Below are positions 10,357-19,144 of a stretch of DNA of 64,000 nucleotides, piece after piece (the first letter of the stretch is position 1; every line of letters begins with the position of its first letter). Source of the DNA: Bradyrhizobium glycinis (GTDB taxonomy: Bacteria > Pseudomonadota > Alphaproteobacteria > Rhizobiales > Xanthobacteraceae); NCBI RefSeq assembly GCF_016031655.1, contig NZ_JACCHQ010000014.1, positions 62,001 through 126,000 of the forward strand. Direction: 5' to 3'. The position numbers and the translations under genes were made by a program. The notes beneath the pieces were generated by a model. It saw only the letters and a list, made by a program, of their open reading frames with translations, was not told the origin of the DNA and ran no database searches.

Positions 10357-10511
10357 AAACCAAAAAACGCAACAAGCGGAACTGTATCGGGCAGACGCGG
10401 GCACACACCTCCGACATGATATCTCAGCTCTTAGCGCCAGCTCGGCGAGGCCTAGGCTGATGCGACGCAACCATTTAGCTTTGACTAGCAGTTTCAAGAT
10501 ACCTTTGACCA

Positions 10512-10754
10512 TCACCGTCCTTCGCCAGCGGGCGGTACGTGGCCTTCACGCTTCAGTTTTGAAAATCCTCTATCCGTGGCCATAAATCGCGCCAACATGA
10601 GAGCGATGAGCTTGGTCGGATCGACTACTTGACCACCCTGACGCGTAAGCGCTTCTGCATATGCAGTGAGATCACGATACACAGCCGCAGGCAGCTCCGC
10701 ACTCACTTTGACCGGCTTGTCGTCTGGAAGCTCGCCTATTTTGAGTTTTGGCAT
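10512..10754 (-). CDS. DUF2274 protein at the end of the trb operon
   Basis: An 80-residue protein beginning MPKLKIGELPDDKPVKVSAE, the usual opening of the DUF2274 family, which habitually follows trbI in proteobacterial trb clusters. The start at 10754 lies 4 nt after the trbI stop; an upstream in-frame ATG inside trbI is not used here because homologues begin at MPKLKIG. The N-terminus has a ribbon-helix-helix flavour and the C-terminus is basic. Its role in conjugation is unknown. It is the last gene of the minus-strand transfer operon. Confidence 0.8.
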   Translation of the reverse strand: MPKLKIGELPDDKPVKVSAELPAAVYRDLTAYAEALTRQGGQVVDPTKLIALMLARFMATDRGFSKLKREGHVPPAGEGR

Positions 10755-10758
10755 GTTG

Positions 10759-11970
10759 TCACGCTCTATAGGGCGTAAGTATGAGATCATGATTGACAAT
10801 AACGCGAATCGGGAAACCAGGTCGCACGGTCAGAGTCGGCTGAATGTTGAGGCTCCGCCGAACTACCTGTTGTCCGGTCTGATTCAGTGAGTCCGAGGCG
10901 CCGTGCCGCAACGCCTGGATGATTGCGCTATCGTTGCTATTGGTGTCCGAGCCGGCACCCAATTCGGTCCCGACCGCCAGAAACGTCGATAGTGCCGCAG
11001 CCTTGAACAACTCGCCCCAGTGATTGTCGACCTGATCTTCGAGACCTGCATATCCGGCGGTGTCAGTGCCAGGCTGCCGCTCGAGGACAATGGAGCGCCC
11101 ATTCGGCATCATCAGGCGCGTCCAGACGAGCAGTACGCGGGATTGACCAAACGAGACCTGACTATCGTAGATCCCGATCAGACGTGCTCCCTGAGGCACA
11201 AGCAGAAACCGGCCCGTCGGCGTGTCAAACACATTCTCGGTGACTTGGGCCGTAATCTGGCCTGGCAGATCCGATCGTATCCCGGTGATCAGGGCTCCCG
11301 GAATGACGGTCCCGGCCTGCACGATATATGGTGAAGCTGGCCTCATGACACGGTCAGGACTGACCGTGCGACGGTCCACGGACGCATTGACGAAGGCAAG
11401 CTTGCGGTCCTGGCCATTCTGCGCAGATCCATCGTCGCCACTGCTCGTGGCGTTTGGCGGCACGCCGCGCTCGCTTCCGAGAGGCGCGGTGCCGGACGGA
11501 CGCACTCCTCGTCCATTGGCAGAAGCGAACAACTGGCTGATGCGGGCTGCTTCGGTCTCTTGATCACGGCGCTGCTGGTCATGATCAGCGCCGGTCGTCG
11601 GTAATTGACCTTGAGCAGCAAGGATCGGTCGGCCGAGGTCCCCGGGCAGCGGTGGACCAAGCTGCGGAATCGGCTGGCGCGGAACGCCAGCGTAATCCTT
11701 CGGCAGCGTCGTGATGCCGTCGGCAACATTGTGATGGTCGGTGCTGTAAAGCTCATCGGTCACCTGTTCTCGGGATTGCTTGTTCTGCAGCGACCACATC
11801 ACCGCTCCACTGATGACGAGGAGGGCTACCGCGCTCCCTCCGGCCAGGACTTTACGCGACAACCCCGTTACCCGTGGATTCTCCGCTCTCAAGCGGAAGC
11901 TTTTGGACTGTTCCTCTTGTGTCTCCGGCGGCACTGTTACCTCGTGATCGTCTTCCCTCCGCGTGTTCAT
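10759..11970 (-). CDS. trbI: Conjugal transfer protein TrbI (VirB10-like)
   Basis: A 403-residue VirB10-like scaffold that links the inner and outer membrane parts of the mating-pair-formation complex. It has a cytoplasmic N-terminus, one membrane segment at about 41-61 (VLAGGSAVALLVISGAVMW), a Pro/Gln-rich periplasmic linker, and a conserved C-terminal TrbI/VirB10 domain with GALITGIRSDLPGQI and PTGRFLLVPQGARLIG. It overlaps trbG at ATGA, which implies translational coupling. Length is typical and no lesions are seen. Confidence 0.95.
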   Translation of the reverse strand: MNTRREDDHEVTVPPETQEEQSKSFRLRAENPRVTGLSRKVLAGGSAVALLVISGAVMWSLQNKQSREQVTDELYSTDHHNVADGITTLPKDYAGVPRQPIPQLGPPLPGDLGRPILAAQGQLPTTGADHDQQRRDQETEAARISQLFASANGRGVRPSGTAPLGSERGVPPNATSSGDDGSAQNGQDRKLAFVNASVDRRTVSPDRVMRPASPYIVQAGTVIPGALITGIRSDLPGQITAQVTENVFDTPTGRFLLVPQGARLIGIYDSQVSFGQSRVLLVWTRLMMPNGRSIVLERQPGTDTAGYAGLEDQVDNHWGELFKAAALSTFLAVGTELGAGSDTNSNDSAIIQALRHGASDSLNQTGQQVVRRSLNIQPTLTVRPGFPIRVIVNHDLILTPYRA

Positions 11971-13001
11971 GACGACGGCCTCCCGTCGGTCCTGAAAATC
12001 CTGACCTTCTGCTGATGTTCGCCGCCGAGCCGAAGTTCCGCGGCTGCAAACAGCCGATCGACGATTAATACGTTGCCGTAGGCACGATAGTTGACGAGCT
12101 CGGTCTTGCCGTCTGGGCCGATGACAAAGAGCGGGGGCATCTCCCCTTGCACGATGCCTTGCGGGAATTCAACATAGACCTTGCGGCCATCGTCATATGC
12201 GGCAACCGGCCGCCAGGCAGGGCTGTCCCCTTCGATGGCATAGCGAGAGATGCGTTGCGCCGGATCGGGGAGAACCGGTTTCAGAGCGACTGAACGGGAT
12301 CGTTCGCGCGCTGTTTCCGGATAGTACCAGGCAACGGATGGCATGTACGGACGCTCGCGGGAGCGAAGCTCGATCAGATAGGTGCGCCGATCGGTATTGA
12401 CGACAAGATTGGTCTCGATCGATGCGCGGGTCGGCTTGACGAGGATGTGGACGCGTCGCGTGTCACCGCTCCCGCTCTCGGTATCGCCCACGACCCAGCG
12501 TACGGTATCTCCCGCCGCGATGGGCCCTGCCCCTGTCAGCTGCTCCCCTTCCTCCAGCGCGATGTCCGTGATCTGCCCGGGTGCAGCGTAAATCTGATAG
12601 AGCGCTCCGGGACTGTAGGCGTAGATTTGGGCTGCGTTGAAATACCCGCGCCTGCGAGGTTCGACGCGGGCCGCGCTGTTTGCGGTCTCAACCCGGCTCA
12701 CGGGTTCAGCGTCTTCCTTCCCTCCCCACTTGCCGCCAAGAGCCGGCTTCCAGAGCGGTGGAACGTGGAGCGGTCGCGCTCTTTCGTCGAGAGGCATTGG
12801 AGGCGTCGGCAACGCAGGCACTTCCGCGTCATAGCTGATCTCCGGCGGTATGTAGGTCGCGCACCCACCGAGCGCCGACGAACTAAGCATCAGAGCAGAT
12901 AGAAATGCACGCTTCGAGCTCACGAACCCTGGCCAAGCCGAATTGAGCCAGGATTCTGCGATGTGATGCTTCGAATCAACGTCAAACTTTGTCTTGGTCA
13001 C
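11967..13001 (-). CDS. trbG: Conjugal transfer protein TrbG (VirB9-like)
   Basis: A VirB9-like periplasmic and outer-membrane subunit of the type IV secretion core complex. The C-terminal half carries the family signatures VNTDRRTYLIELRSR, YAIEGDSPAWRPVAAYDDG and LFVIGPDGKTELVNYRAYG. A lipobox-like LGGCAT puts Cys47 as the possible lipidated residue. Since the signal-like stretch begins around residue 27, a GTG at 12923 (SSKRAFLSALML) may be the true start rather than the GTG at 13001, which overlaps the trbF stop. The gene overlaps trbI downstream by four bases. Confidence 0.93.
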   Translation of the reverse strand: MTKTKFDVDSKHHIAESWLNSAWPGFVSSKRAFLSALMLSSSALGGCATYIPPEISYDAEVPALPTPPMPLDERARPLHVPPLWKPALGGKWGGKEDAEPVSRVETANSAARVEPRRRGYFNAAQIYAYSPGALYQIYAAPGQITDIALEEGEQLTGAGPIAAGDTVRWVVGDTESGSGDTRRVHILVKPTRASIETNLVVNTDRRTYLIELRSRERPYMPSVAWYYPETARERSRSVALKPVLPDPAQRISRYAIEGDSPAWRPVAAYDDGRKVYVEFPQGIVQGEMPPLFVIGPDGKTELVNYRAYGNVLIVDRLFAAAELRLGGEHQQKVRIFRTDGRPSS

Positions 13002-13681
13002 TGACTCAACTCCTTTGACCAGTTGATGGCGCGGACGTAGACGCCGAGAGGATTCTTACGCAGGCGCTCGGCATCCCGCGGGGTCTCGATCACGACGGTC
13101 AGAATCGCAGTCCAGCGCTCGGTCGAACTCAGCGAGCCGTTGTCGTAGGTTCGCTGGGTCCACGCGACGCGAAAGCTGTCTGGAGACGCGCGTATGACGC
13201 TAGAGACGTCGACGGAGATCTGCGCCTTGCCGAGCCTGGCAAACGGATCGTTGTTGCGCGCGAAGTCGTTGAGCGCGGCGGCCCCGCGATCGGTTGTAAA
13301 TTCATAGGCTCGAAGCCAGTTCTGGCGCAGGACGATGCCGTCGGCCGGCAGGCCTCTGACATCCTCGATAAAGCGCGCCAGGTGGTAGGCGATCTGGGCA
13401 TCGGTGGGTTGATAGTCGATGTTGGCTGGCGCGATCCTTTGGGCCTGACCCAGCCGGTCGACTTCGACGATCCAGGGCGTGATCGATCCCTTGCTCGATT
13501 GCCAAACGAGCCCACCGGCAAGGCCGGCGGACAACATCAAGCAGCCGAACGCCATCAAGCGCCAGTTCTTGGCCTGGACGCGAGCCGATCCGATGCGGTC
13601 ATCCCAAACCTGCGCTGCCTTTTGATATGGCGTGACCGGCTGGGGCATGCGCCCGTAGTGGACGGAAGGTCGCTTGAACAT
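12998..13681 (-). CDS. trbF: Conjugal transfer protein TrbF (VirB8-like)
   Basis: A VirB8-like bitopic inner-membrane protein that helps nucleate the type IV secretion complex. It has a short cytoplasmic N-terminus (MFKRPSVHYGRMPQPVTPYQ), one membrane segment near 46-62, and a periplasmic NTF2-like domain (PWIVEVDRLGQAQ, TERWTAILTVVI). The start at 13681 fits homologues; an in-frame ATG at 13717 would add 12 residues. A gap of about 104 bp to trbL is the only sizeable gap inside trbC-trbI. Confidence 0.93.
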   Translation of the reverse strand: MFKRPSVHYGRMPQPVTPYQKAAQVWDDRIGSARVQAKNWRLMAFGCLMLSAGLAGGLVWQSSKGSITPWIVEVDRLGQAQRIAPANIDYQPTDAQIAYHLARFIEDVRGLPADGIVLRQNWLRAYEFTTDRGAAALNDFARNNDPFARLGKAQISVDVSSVIRASPDSFRVAWTQRTYDNGSLSSTERWTAILTVVIETPRDAERLRKNPLGVYVRAINWSKELSQ

Positions 13682-13785
13682 AGGTGATTGCCCCTTGGAT
13701 CGAACGGTCGGTTTCAAATCGTGACATGGCTAGGTATGGGAGGATCGCCGTCGCTAGCGGGCGCGAGAGCGGAGACTCGGTTGTG

Positions 13786-15015
13786 TCAGCGCTCTCCTTC
13801 GGACAAGTCGACCGACGAGCCGCTACCACCGTGATCGCCGGAGCGCACCGCGTGCCCAGCAGCCGACGCACCATGCCGAATGCTCTCGGCTCGCTTCATG
13901 CGCCGCGCCCAATCGGGCTGCCCTTCGCTGGCGCTGCTGGCAGCCTGGTCGCCCGCGCGCCCGCGTCCGCCCAATGTTGCCGCTGCGCGACGGAGCGGGC
14001 TCATGACCGCCGATCCGCCAGATTCCGTGACGCCAGCAAGGCCGCCACTTCGATAAGCCGCGGATGCGCCACTCAAGACGGCACCACCACCGCGCGCGGC
14101 ACCCGCGATCGCGCCGCCGGCGAGACCCGCACCACCCGCGGCAAGACCTGCGCCGGCCACAACAACACCGCCGGCAGCAAGTCCCGTCCCGATCGCAGCG
14201 CCGGCGCCGAGTTGCGGTCCACCGGACACCAGGCCATTTGCGATTCCCGGGCCGAAGATGCCGAGGCCCAACAACGAGAGCGCGGCGAGCACCAGCGTCA
14301 TCGCATCTTCGATGGTCGGTTGTGCGCCAGCGATGCCAGAGGTGAATTGCGAGAACAGGGTCGAGCCGATGCCGACGATGACGGCCAGGACCAAAACCTT
14401 GATTCCGGATGATATGACGTTGCCCAACACCCGTTCGGCTGCGAAGGCGGTCTTGCCAAACAAGCCAAAGGGAATGAGCACAAAGCCGGCGAGAGTCGTC
14501 AGCTTGAACTCGATCAAGGTGACGAAGAGCTGGATCGCGAGAATGAAGAAGGCGAGCAGCACCACGACCCAGGCGAACAGGAGAACGACGATCTGAACGA
14601 AATTCTCGAAGAAACTGATGTAGCCCATCAGGTTCGAGATCGACTCGAGCAGCGGCCGGCCGGCGTCGAGGCCGACTTGAGCAATCTTTCCCGGTCGCAG
14701 GAAGTCTGACGCGGACAGGCCCGCGCCGGATGCCTTGAGCCCTAGACCAGCAAAGCTCTCGAAGACGATGCGCGCCAGACTGTTCCAGTTGCTTATGAGG
14801 TAAGCGAAGACGCCGACGAACAGCGTCTTTTTGACAAGGCGCGCGATGATGTCCTCATCCGGCCCCCAACTCCAGAACAACGCAGCGAGCGTGATGTCGA
14901 TCGCTGCAAGGGTGGTCGCGAGATATCCGACGTCGCCACCCACGAGCCCAAAGCCGTTGTCGATGTAACGGGTGAACGTCTCCAGGAACTGATCGATGAT
15001 CCCGGTACCGGTCAT
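13786..15015 (-). CDS. trbL: Conjugal transfer protein TrbL (VirB6-like)
   Basis: A 409-residue polytopic inner-membrane protein, VirB6-like, forming part of the transfer channel. Several hydrophobic segments are evident between about 25 and 290, including VVLLFAWVVVLLAFFILAI. A long Gly/Ala-rich stretch (about 275-340) and a charged, hydrophilic C-terminus follow, as is usual for TrbL. The start codon overlaps the stop of trbK (ATGA). Intact. Confidence 0.93.
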   Translation of the reverse strand: MTGTGIIDQFLETFTRYIDNGFGLVGGDVGYLATTLAAIDITLAALFWSWGPDEDIIARLVKKTLFVGVFAYLISNWNSLARIVFESFAGLGLKASGAGLSASDFLRPGKIAQVGLDAGRPLLESISNLMGYISFFENFVQIVVLLFAWVVVLLAFFILAIQLFVTLIEFKLTTLAGFVLIPFGLFGKTAFAAERVLGNVISSGIKVLVLAVIVGIGSTLFSQFTSGIAGAQPTIEDAMTLVLAALSLLGLGIFGPGIANGLVSGGPQLGAGAAIGTGLAAGGVVVAGAGLAAGGAGLAGGAIAGAARGGGAVLSGASAAYRSGGLAGVTESGGSAVMSPLRRAAATLGGRGRAGDQAASSASEGQPDWARRMKRAESIRHGASAAGHAVRSGDHGGSGSSVDLSEGER

Positions 15016-15383
15016 GGCTTGCTCGCTTCCGGTGACGCCACGGTTGGATACCCCTTCGGCAGCCGGCTCTCGTCCTTTGGCGCGAGCGTCAGACCGTCGA
15101 CGGGATCGGGACGGTGTGATGCGACAGCGCCGTCTTTTCTGCCAAAGAATCGGCGGCGGTTTTCGGCCCAGACCCGCTGGCAGTGCTGATAGGCTGCCGT
15201 TTCTTCCGGAGTGATAGTGCTGCAGCGGGCGAGGTCAGAACGATCGACGTCCGCGGTCTGCTCCGCCTTCGGCGGCGAGGAAGCATCCTGTCCACCACGA
15301 AGCTGGATCGTGCAGGCCGCGACAACGAACACAACGATCGATACGGCCAGCGACAGCGCTTTGAAGGCCTTTGCGTCGCTCAT
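15012..15383 (-). CDS. trbK: Putative entry-exclusion protein TrbK-alt
   Basis: A 123-residue protein with an N-terminal membrane or signal segment (ALSLAVSIVVFVVAACTI, with a possible lipid-attachment Cys) and a conserved CQRVWAENRRRFFGR block, which marks the alternative TrbK family found between trbJ and trbL in alphaproteobacterial clusters. In such clusters TrbK is thought to block redundant entry of the same element. It overlaps both neighbours by four bases. Confidence 0.85.
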   Translation of the reverse strand: MSDAKAFKALSLAVSIVVFVVAACTIQLRGGQDASSPPKAEQTADVDRSDLARCSTITPEETAAYQHCQRVWAENRRRFFGRKDGAVASHRPDPVDGLTLAPKDESRLPKGYPTVASPEASKP

Positions 15384-16111
15384 CAGTGAAACATCTGCAC
15401 GTTGGAGGATTGATAGCCCTGTCCCGGCGTCAGAAACCGCCGAAGTTGCTCTCGGCCCTGGTCCTGGGCAGCGGCACGCTGAGCTGCTTCAAGACTCTGC
15501 GCCCTGCCCTGTGCGGCCACCGTTGCGGTGAGATCGGCGAGCTGTTGCGCCTGGAGCGCGAGGATCTGATTGCCGGCCTGTGTTGCCTGAAGGGCGCCGC
15601 TGGCGCCCTGGCTCGATGTTACGAGCGCCGACGTTTGGATGCGGTTGGTGTCCAGATTGCCAACCACGCCGGCCTGGACTCGGAGCGCATCCTGCAGTGC
15701 AGCGACAGAATTCTGCCAGCGCGATTGAGCGTTGATGATTAACGCCTGGTTGGACTGGCTGCCGTTGGACGGCGCGTAGCTGGTCGAAAACGCCCTATCG
15801 ATCTGCTGGACGTCGTAGGCGATCCGCTGGGCCTGGGCCAGCAATTGCTGGGTCCGCTGGATCGACGATTGCAGCTGCTGCAGCGACGAATATGGCAGGC
15901 TTGCCAGATTTCTCGCCTGATTGATCAGCATCTGCGCCTCGTTCTGCAACGACGTGATCTGATTGTTGATCTGTTGCAGCTCTCGAGCCGCTGTCAGGAC
16001 GTTCTGGACGTAATTGTTGGGATCGAAGACGATCAGTGCTCGTGCGGGCACTGCGACGCCGAGCACAAGCGCGATGGTGCCCGCGGCTGCCAATAGGCCA
16101 AGACGCCTCAT
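15383..16111 (-). CDS. trbJ: Conjugal transfer protein TrbJ (VirB5-like)
   Basis: A 242-residue exported protein, VirB5-like and probably a minor pilus subunit. The N-terminal signal peptide is LLAAAGTIALVLGVAVPARA with cleavage after Ala. The family block FDPNNYVQNVLTAARELQQI follows, then long Gln-rich helices with coiled-coil character. The last ten residues contain the frequent GYQSSNVQMFH-type ending. It overlaps trbE and trbK at ATGA junctions. Confidence 0.93.
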   Translation of the reverse strand: MRRLGLLAAAGTIALVLGVAVPARALIVFDPNNYVQNVLTAARELQQINNQITSLQNEAQMLINQARNLASLPYSSLQQLQSSIQRTQQLLAQAQRIAYDVQQIDRAFSTSYAPSNGSQSNQALIINAQSRWQNSVAALQDALRVQAGVVGNLDTNRIQTSALVTSSQGASGALQATQAGNQILALQAQQLADLTATVAAQGRAQSLEAAQRAAAQDQGREQLRRFLTPGQGYQSSNVQMFH

Positions 16112-18549
16112 AGCGATTTCTCCAAATTGACGAGATTGGGGATCAGGTCCGTCGCCCAGGCGACGCCACGGTGCTGGAGCCAGGCCGGCACGAAGCCGTC
16201 GCGCCCATGTTCGGCCAGGAGCTGCTCGATGGCGGCCTGGTCGGTCTTGGAAGAGGCTGCGGTGAAGGCGAGCGCAACCTCACCTAGGCCGAGCTCGAAC
16301 ATCCGGTTGCCGCGCCGAGACTGGCAGTAATAGTCCCGCTTCGGCGTGGCACGGCTTAAGAGCTCGATCTGGCGGTCGTTGAGGCCAAAACGCCGGTAGA
16401 TGGCTGATATCTGCGGCTCGATCGCCCGTTCGTTCGGCAGCAGCAAGCGCGTCGGGCAGCTTTCGATGATCGTCGGCGCGATCGCAGACCCGTCGATGTC
16501 CGAAAGTGACTGGGTGGCGAAGACGACAGACGCATTTTTCTTCCGAAGCGTCTTCAGCCATTCGCGAAGCTGGCCGGCAAAATCATCATCGTCCAGGGCC
16601 AACCAACCCTCATCGACAATAAGGAGTGTGGGCCGGCCATCGAGACGATCTCCAATGCGATGAAAGAGGTAGGCCAAAACTGCCGGCGCAGCAATCGTTC
16701 CGATCAACCCTTCGGTCTCAAACGCCTGGACCGAGGCTTCGCCAAGCCGCTCGAATTCGGCGTCAAGCAGTCGTCCGGACGGGCCGCCCAGGCAATAAGG
16801 TTGAAGGGCACGTTTCAGGGAGTTGGACTGCAGCAGCACCGAAAGGCCGGTCAGGGTGCGCTCCTCCCTTGGTGCCGAAGCAAGAGATGTCAGCGCCGAC
16901 CAGAGATGGTCCTTGACCTCCGGGGTGATCTCGATTTTTTCCCGTGCCAGGATCGCGCCGAGCCACTCCGTGGCCCATCCTCGCTCCATGGAATCGTCAA
17001 TCCAGGCCAGCGGCTGCAATGCGACTGGTTTATCGTCCCCGTCAGACAATGCGCCGCCGAGGTCATGCCAATCGCCGTCCATGGCAAGCGCGGCGGTGCG
17101 GATCGAACCGCCGAAATCGAACGCAAAGACCTGCGAGTTCGGATAGCGGCGGAACTGCAACGCCATCAGCGCCAGCAACACAGACTTGCCGGCGCCTGTC
17201 GGTCCGACCACGAGAGTATGGCCGACGTCACCGACATGCAGCGAAAACCGGAAGGGGGTCGATCCCTCGGTCTTGCCGAACAGGAGGGGTGGACCCTTGA
17301 AGTGCAGATCTCGCGCCTCGCCCGCCCACACGGCCGACATCGGAATCATATGGGCCAGATTGAGAGTCGAAACCGGCGGCTGCCGCACGTTGGCATAAGC
17401 GTGCCCGGGCAGACTGCCGAGCCACGCCTCGACGGAGTTCACTGTCTCGATCATGCAGGTGAAATCGCGACCTTGGATCACCTTCTCGACCAGCCGCAGC
17501 TTCTCATCGGCAGCATTGGGATCGCGGTCCCAGACCGTGATAGTCGCCGTGACAAAGGCTTGTCCGATCTGGTCCGACCCCAGCTCCTGCAGCGCCGCGT
17601 CGGCGTCCAACGCTTTGTTGTGGGCGTCGGTGTCGAGCAGCGTCGACGCCTCGTTGGTCATCACCTCCTTTAAGATCGCGCCGATGGACTTTCTCTTCGC
17701 GAACCACTGGCGGCGGATCTTGGTCAGCAGCTTGGTGGCATCGGTCTTGTCGAGCATGATTGCCCGGGTCGACCAGCGATACGAAAATGCCAAATGGTTC
17801 AGATCGTCCAGGATTCCTGGCGTCGTCGCGCCTGGAAAGCCGACGATCGTCAGAACCCGCACATTGGCCGAACCCAGCATCGGCTCGAGCCCACCGGTCA
17901 GCGGCTGGTCAGCCAACAGCGCATCGATGTACATGGGAATTTCGGGAACACGAACGCGATGACGCCTGGTCGAAATCGTCGAATGCAGGTAGGTCAGCGT
18001 GTCCTGATCATCGAGCCAGCCGCATTCGGGCATAAACCCCTCGACGAGCTGAAGAACGCGATTGGTTTGATCGATGAACCCGCGGAGCACCTCGCGAGCG
18101 TCGGCACCAACGGTGCGATCGCGGCCCTCATAGAGCAGTCGCTCTGCCTTGGCGGCCCCCTCCTCCGGTGGCAGATAGAGGAAGGTCAGGAAATAGCTGG
18201 ATTCATAGTGTGCGCCCGCCTCCTCGAACTGGGCCCTGCGCTCAGCGTCGACCAGCGCGGACGCAACGTCTGGAAAGGTGCTCGGAGGATAGGCTCCTGC
18301 AAAATGGCGCTGCGCTTCTACGAACACGGCCCAGCCGGATCCCAGGCGACGCAAGGCGTTATTCAAGCGGCCGGCGACGGCGACAAGTTCAGCCGGCACT
18401 GCGCTGTCGAGGTCTGGCCCCCGGAACTTCGCCGTCCGCTGGAACGAGCCGTCCTTGTTTAGGATGATTCCCTCGTCGACCAGGGCTGCCCAGGGCAGGA
18501 AGTCGGCGAGGCGTGCGCTGGAATGGCGATATTCCGCGAGATTCATCAT
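16108..18549 (-). CDS. trbE: Conjugal transfer ATPase TrbE (VirB4-like)
   Basis: An 813-residue VirB4-like ATPase that powers pilus assembly and substrate transfer. Walker A is GPTGAGKS at about 449-456, and Walker B is TLLIVDEGW near 641-649, followed by the Gln-containing VFATQSLSDI. The N-terminal CagE/TrbE/VirB domain precedes the motor domain. The start at 18549 (adjacent ATG codons at 18549 and 18546) is chosen because homologues begin LAEYRHSSARLADFLPW; the longer open frame upstream only covers trbD in another phase. It lies 7 bp after trbD. Intact. Confidence 0.95.
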   Translation of the reverse strand: MMNLAEYRHSSARLADFLPWAALVDEGIILNKDGSFQRTAKFRGPDLDSAVPAELVAVAGRLNNALRRLGSGWAVFVEAQRHFAGAYPPSTFPDVASALVDAERRAQFEEAGAHYESSYFLTFLYLPPEEGAAKAERLLYEGRDRTVGADAREVLRGFIDQTNRVLQLVEGFMPECGWLDDQDTLTYLHSTISTRRHRVRVPEIPMYIDALLADQPLTGGLEPMLGSANVRVLTIVGFPGATTPGILDDLNHLAFSYRWSTRAIMLDKTDATKLLTKIRRQWFAKRKSIGAILKEVMTNEASTLLDTDAHNKALDADAALQELGSDQIGQAFVTATITVWDRDPNAADEKLRLVEKVIQGRDFTCMIETVNSVEAWLGSLPGHAYANVRQPPVSTLNLAHMIPMSAVWAGEARDLHFKGPPLLFGKTEGSTPFRFSLHVGDVGHTLVVGPTGAGKSVLLALMALQFRRYPNSQVFAFDFGGSIRTAALAMDGDWHDLGGALSDGDDKPVALQPLAWIDDSMERGWATEWLGAILAREKIEITPEVKDHLWSALTSLASAPREERTLTGLSVLLQSNSLKRALQPYCLGGPSGRLLDAEFERLGEASVQAFETEGLIGTIAAPAVLAYLFHRIGDRLDGRPTLLIVDEGWLALDDDDFAGQLREWLKTLRKKNASVVFATQSLSDIDGSAIAPTIIESCPTRLLLPNERAIEPQISAIYRRFGLNDRQIELLSRATPKRDYYCQSRRGNRMFELGLGEVALAFTAASSKTDQAAIEQLLAEHGRDGFVPAWLQHRGVAWATDLIPNLVNLEKSL

Positions 18550-18556
18550 GACAGAC

Positions 18557-18820
18557 TCAGAGGTTGAGATGACCGGGGATGCGCAGATGTCGGCGCACCA
18601 CATCGACAAAAGCGGGGTCGCGCTTGGCGGCCCAGACGGCGGCCATGTGACCGATGAACCAGAGGACGAGACCGGCGATCCAGAGCCGCAGTCCAAGCCC
18701 AAGAGCCGCGGCCAACGTGCCGTTGACGATCGCGACCGACCGCGGCGCGCCGCCCATCAAAATCGGTTCGGTCAGGGCACGGTGAACGGGCACGACAAAG
18801 CCTGCGACCGGATCATCCAT
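18557..18820 (-). CDS. trbD: Conjugal transfer protein TrbD (VirB3-like)
   Basis: An 87-residue VirB3-like inner-membrane protein. It opens with the family pattern PVHRALTEPILMGGAPR, followed by two hydrophobic segments (VNGTLAAALGLGLRLWIAG and LVLWFIGHMAAVWAA), and ends in a basic tail. Its ATG overlaps the trbC stop (ATGA), so translation is probably coupled. Size and position between trbC and trbE are standard. Confidence 0.92.
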   Translation of the reverse strand: MDDPVAGFVVPVHRALTEPILMGGAPRSVAIVNGTLAAALGLGLRLWIAGLVLWFIGHMAAVWAAKRDPAFVDVVRRHLRIPGHLNL

Positions 18821-19143
18821 CAGATCACCACGCCACCGCCGAAGGAGAAGAACGACAAGAAGAAGCTTGAGGCCGCAAACGCGATCGATAGACCGAACAC
18901 GATCTGGATCAGTCTGCGGAAGCCGCCCGACGAATCCCCGAATGCGAGCGTTAGGCCGGTCACGACGATGATGATGACGGCGATGATCTTGGCGACCGGC
19001 CCCTCGACCGACTGCAAGATCTGATTGAGTGGCTGCTCCCACGGCATGTTCGAGCCAGCCGCCCATGCTGGCTGAACTGCCAAAAGCACCGTGCCGAAGG
19101 CCGCCAACGATGCACCTCGAAGAAAGCGAAATTCCTGACGCAT
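18820..19143 (-). CDS. trbC: Conjugal transfer pilin TrbC (VirB2-like)
   Basis: A 107-residue VirB2-like prepilin, the expected main pilus subunit. It has a signal peptide ending AVQPAWAA, then the mature segment SNMPWEQPLNQILQSVEGP and two hydrophobic helices (IIAVIIIVVTGLTLAF and IVFGLSIAFAASSFFL). The start at 19143 follows an AGGAG 6 nt upstream; an earlier in-frame start would extend into trbB. It begins 1 nt after the trbB stop. Confidence 0.92.
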   Translation of the reverse strand: MRQEFRFLRGASLAAFGTVLLAVQPAWAAGSNMPWEQPLNQILQSVEGPVAKIIAVIIIVVTGLTLAFGDSSGGFRRLIQIVFGLSIAFAASSFFLSFFSFGGGVVI

Positions 19144-19144
19144 G

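Noticed and set aside
16660..17673. A 337-codon plus-strand open frame inside trbE
   Set aside because: Antisense shadow of trbE; the composition is that of high-GC antisense translation and there is no ribosome-binding site.
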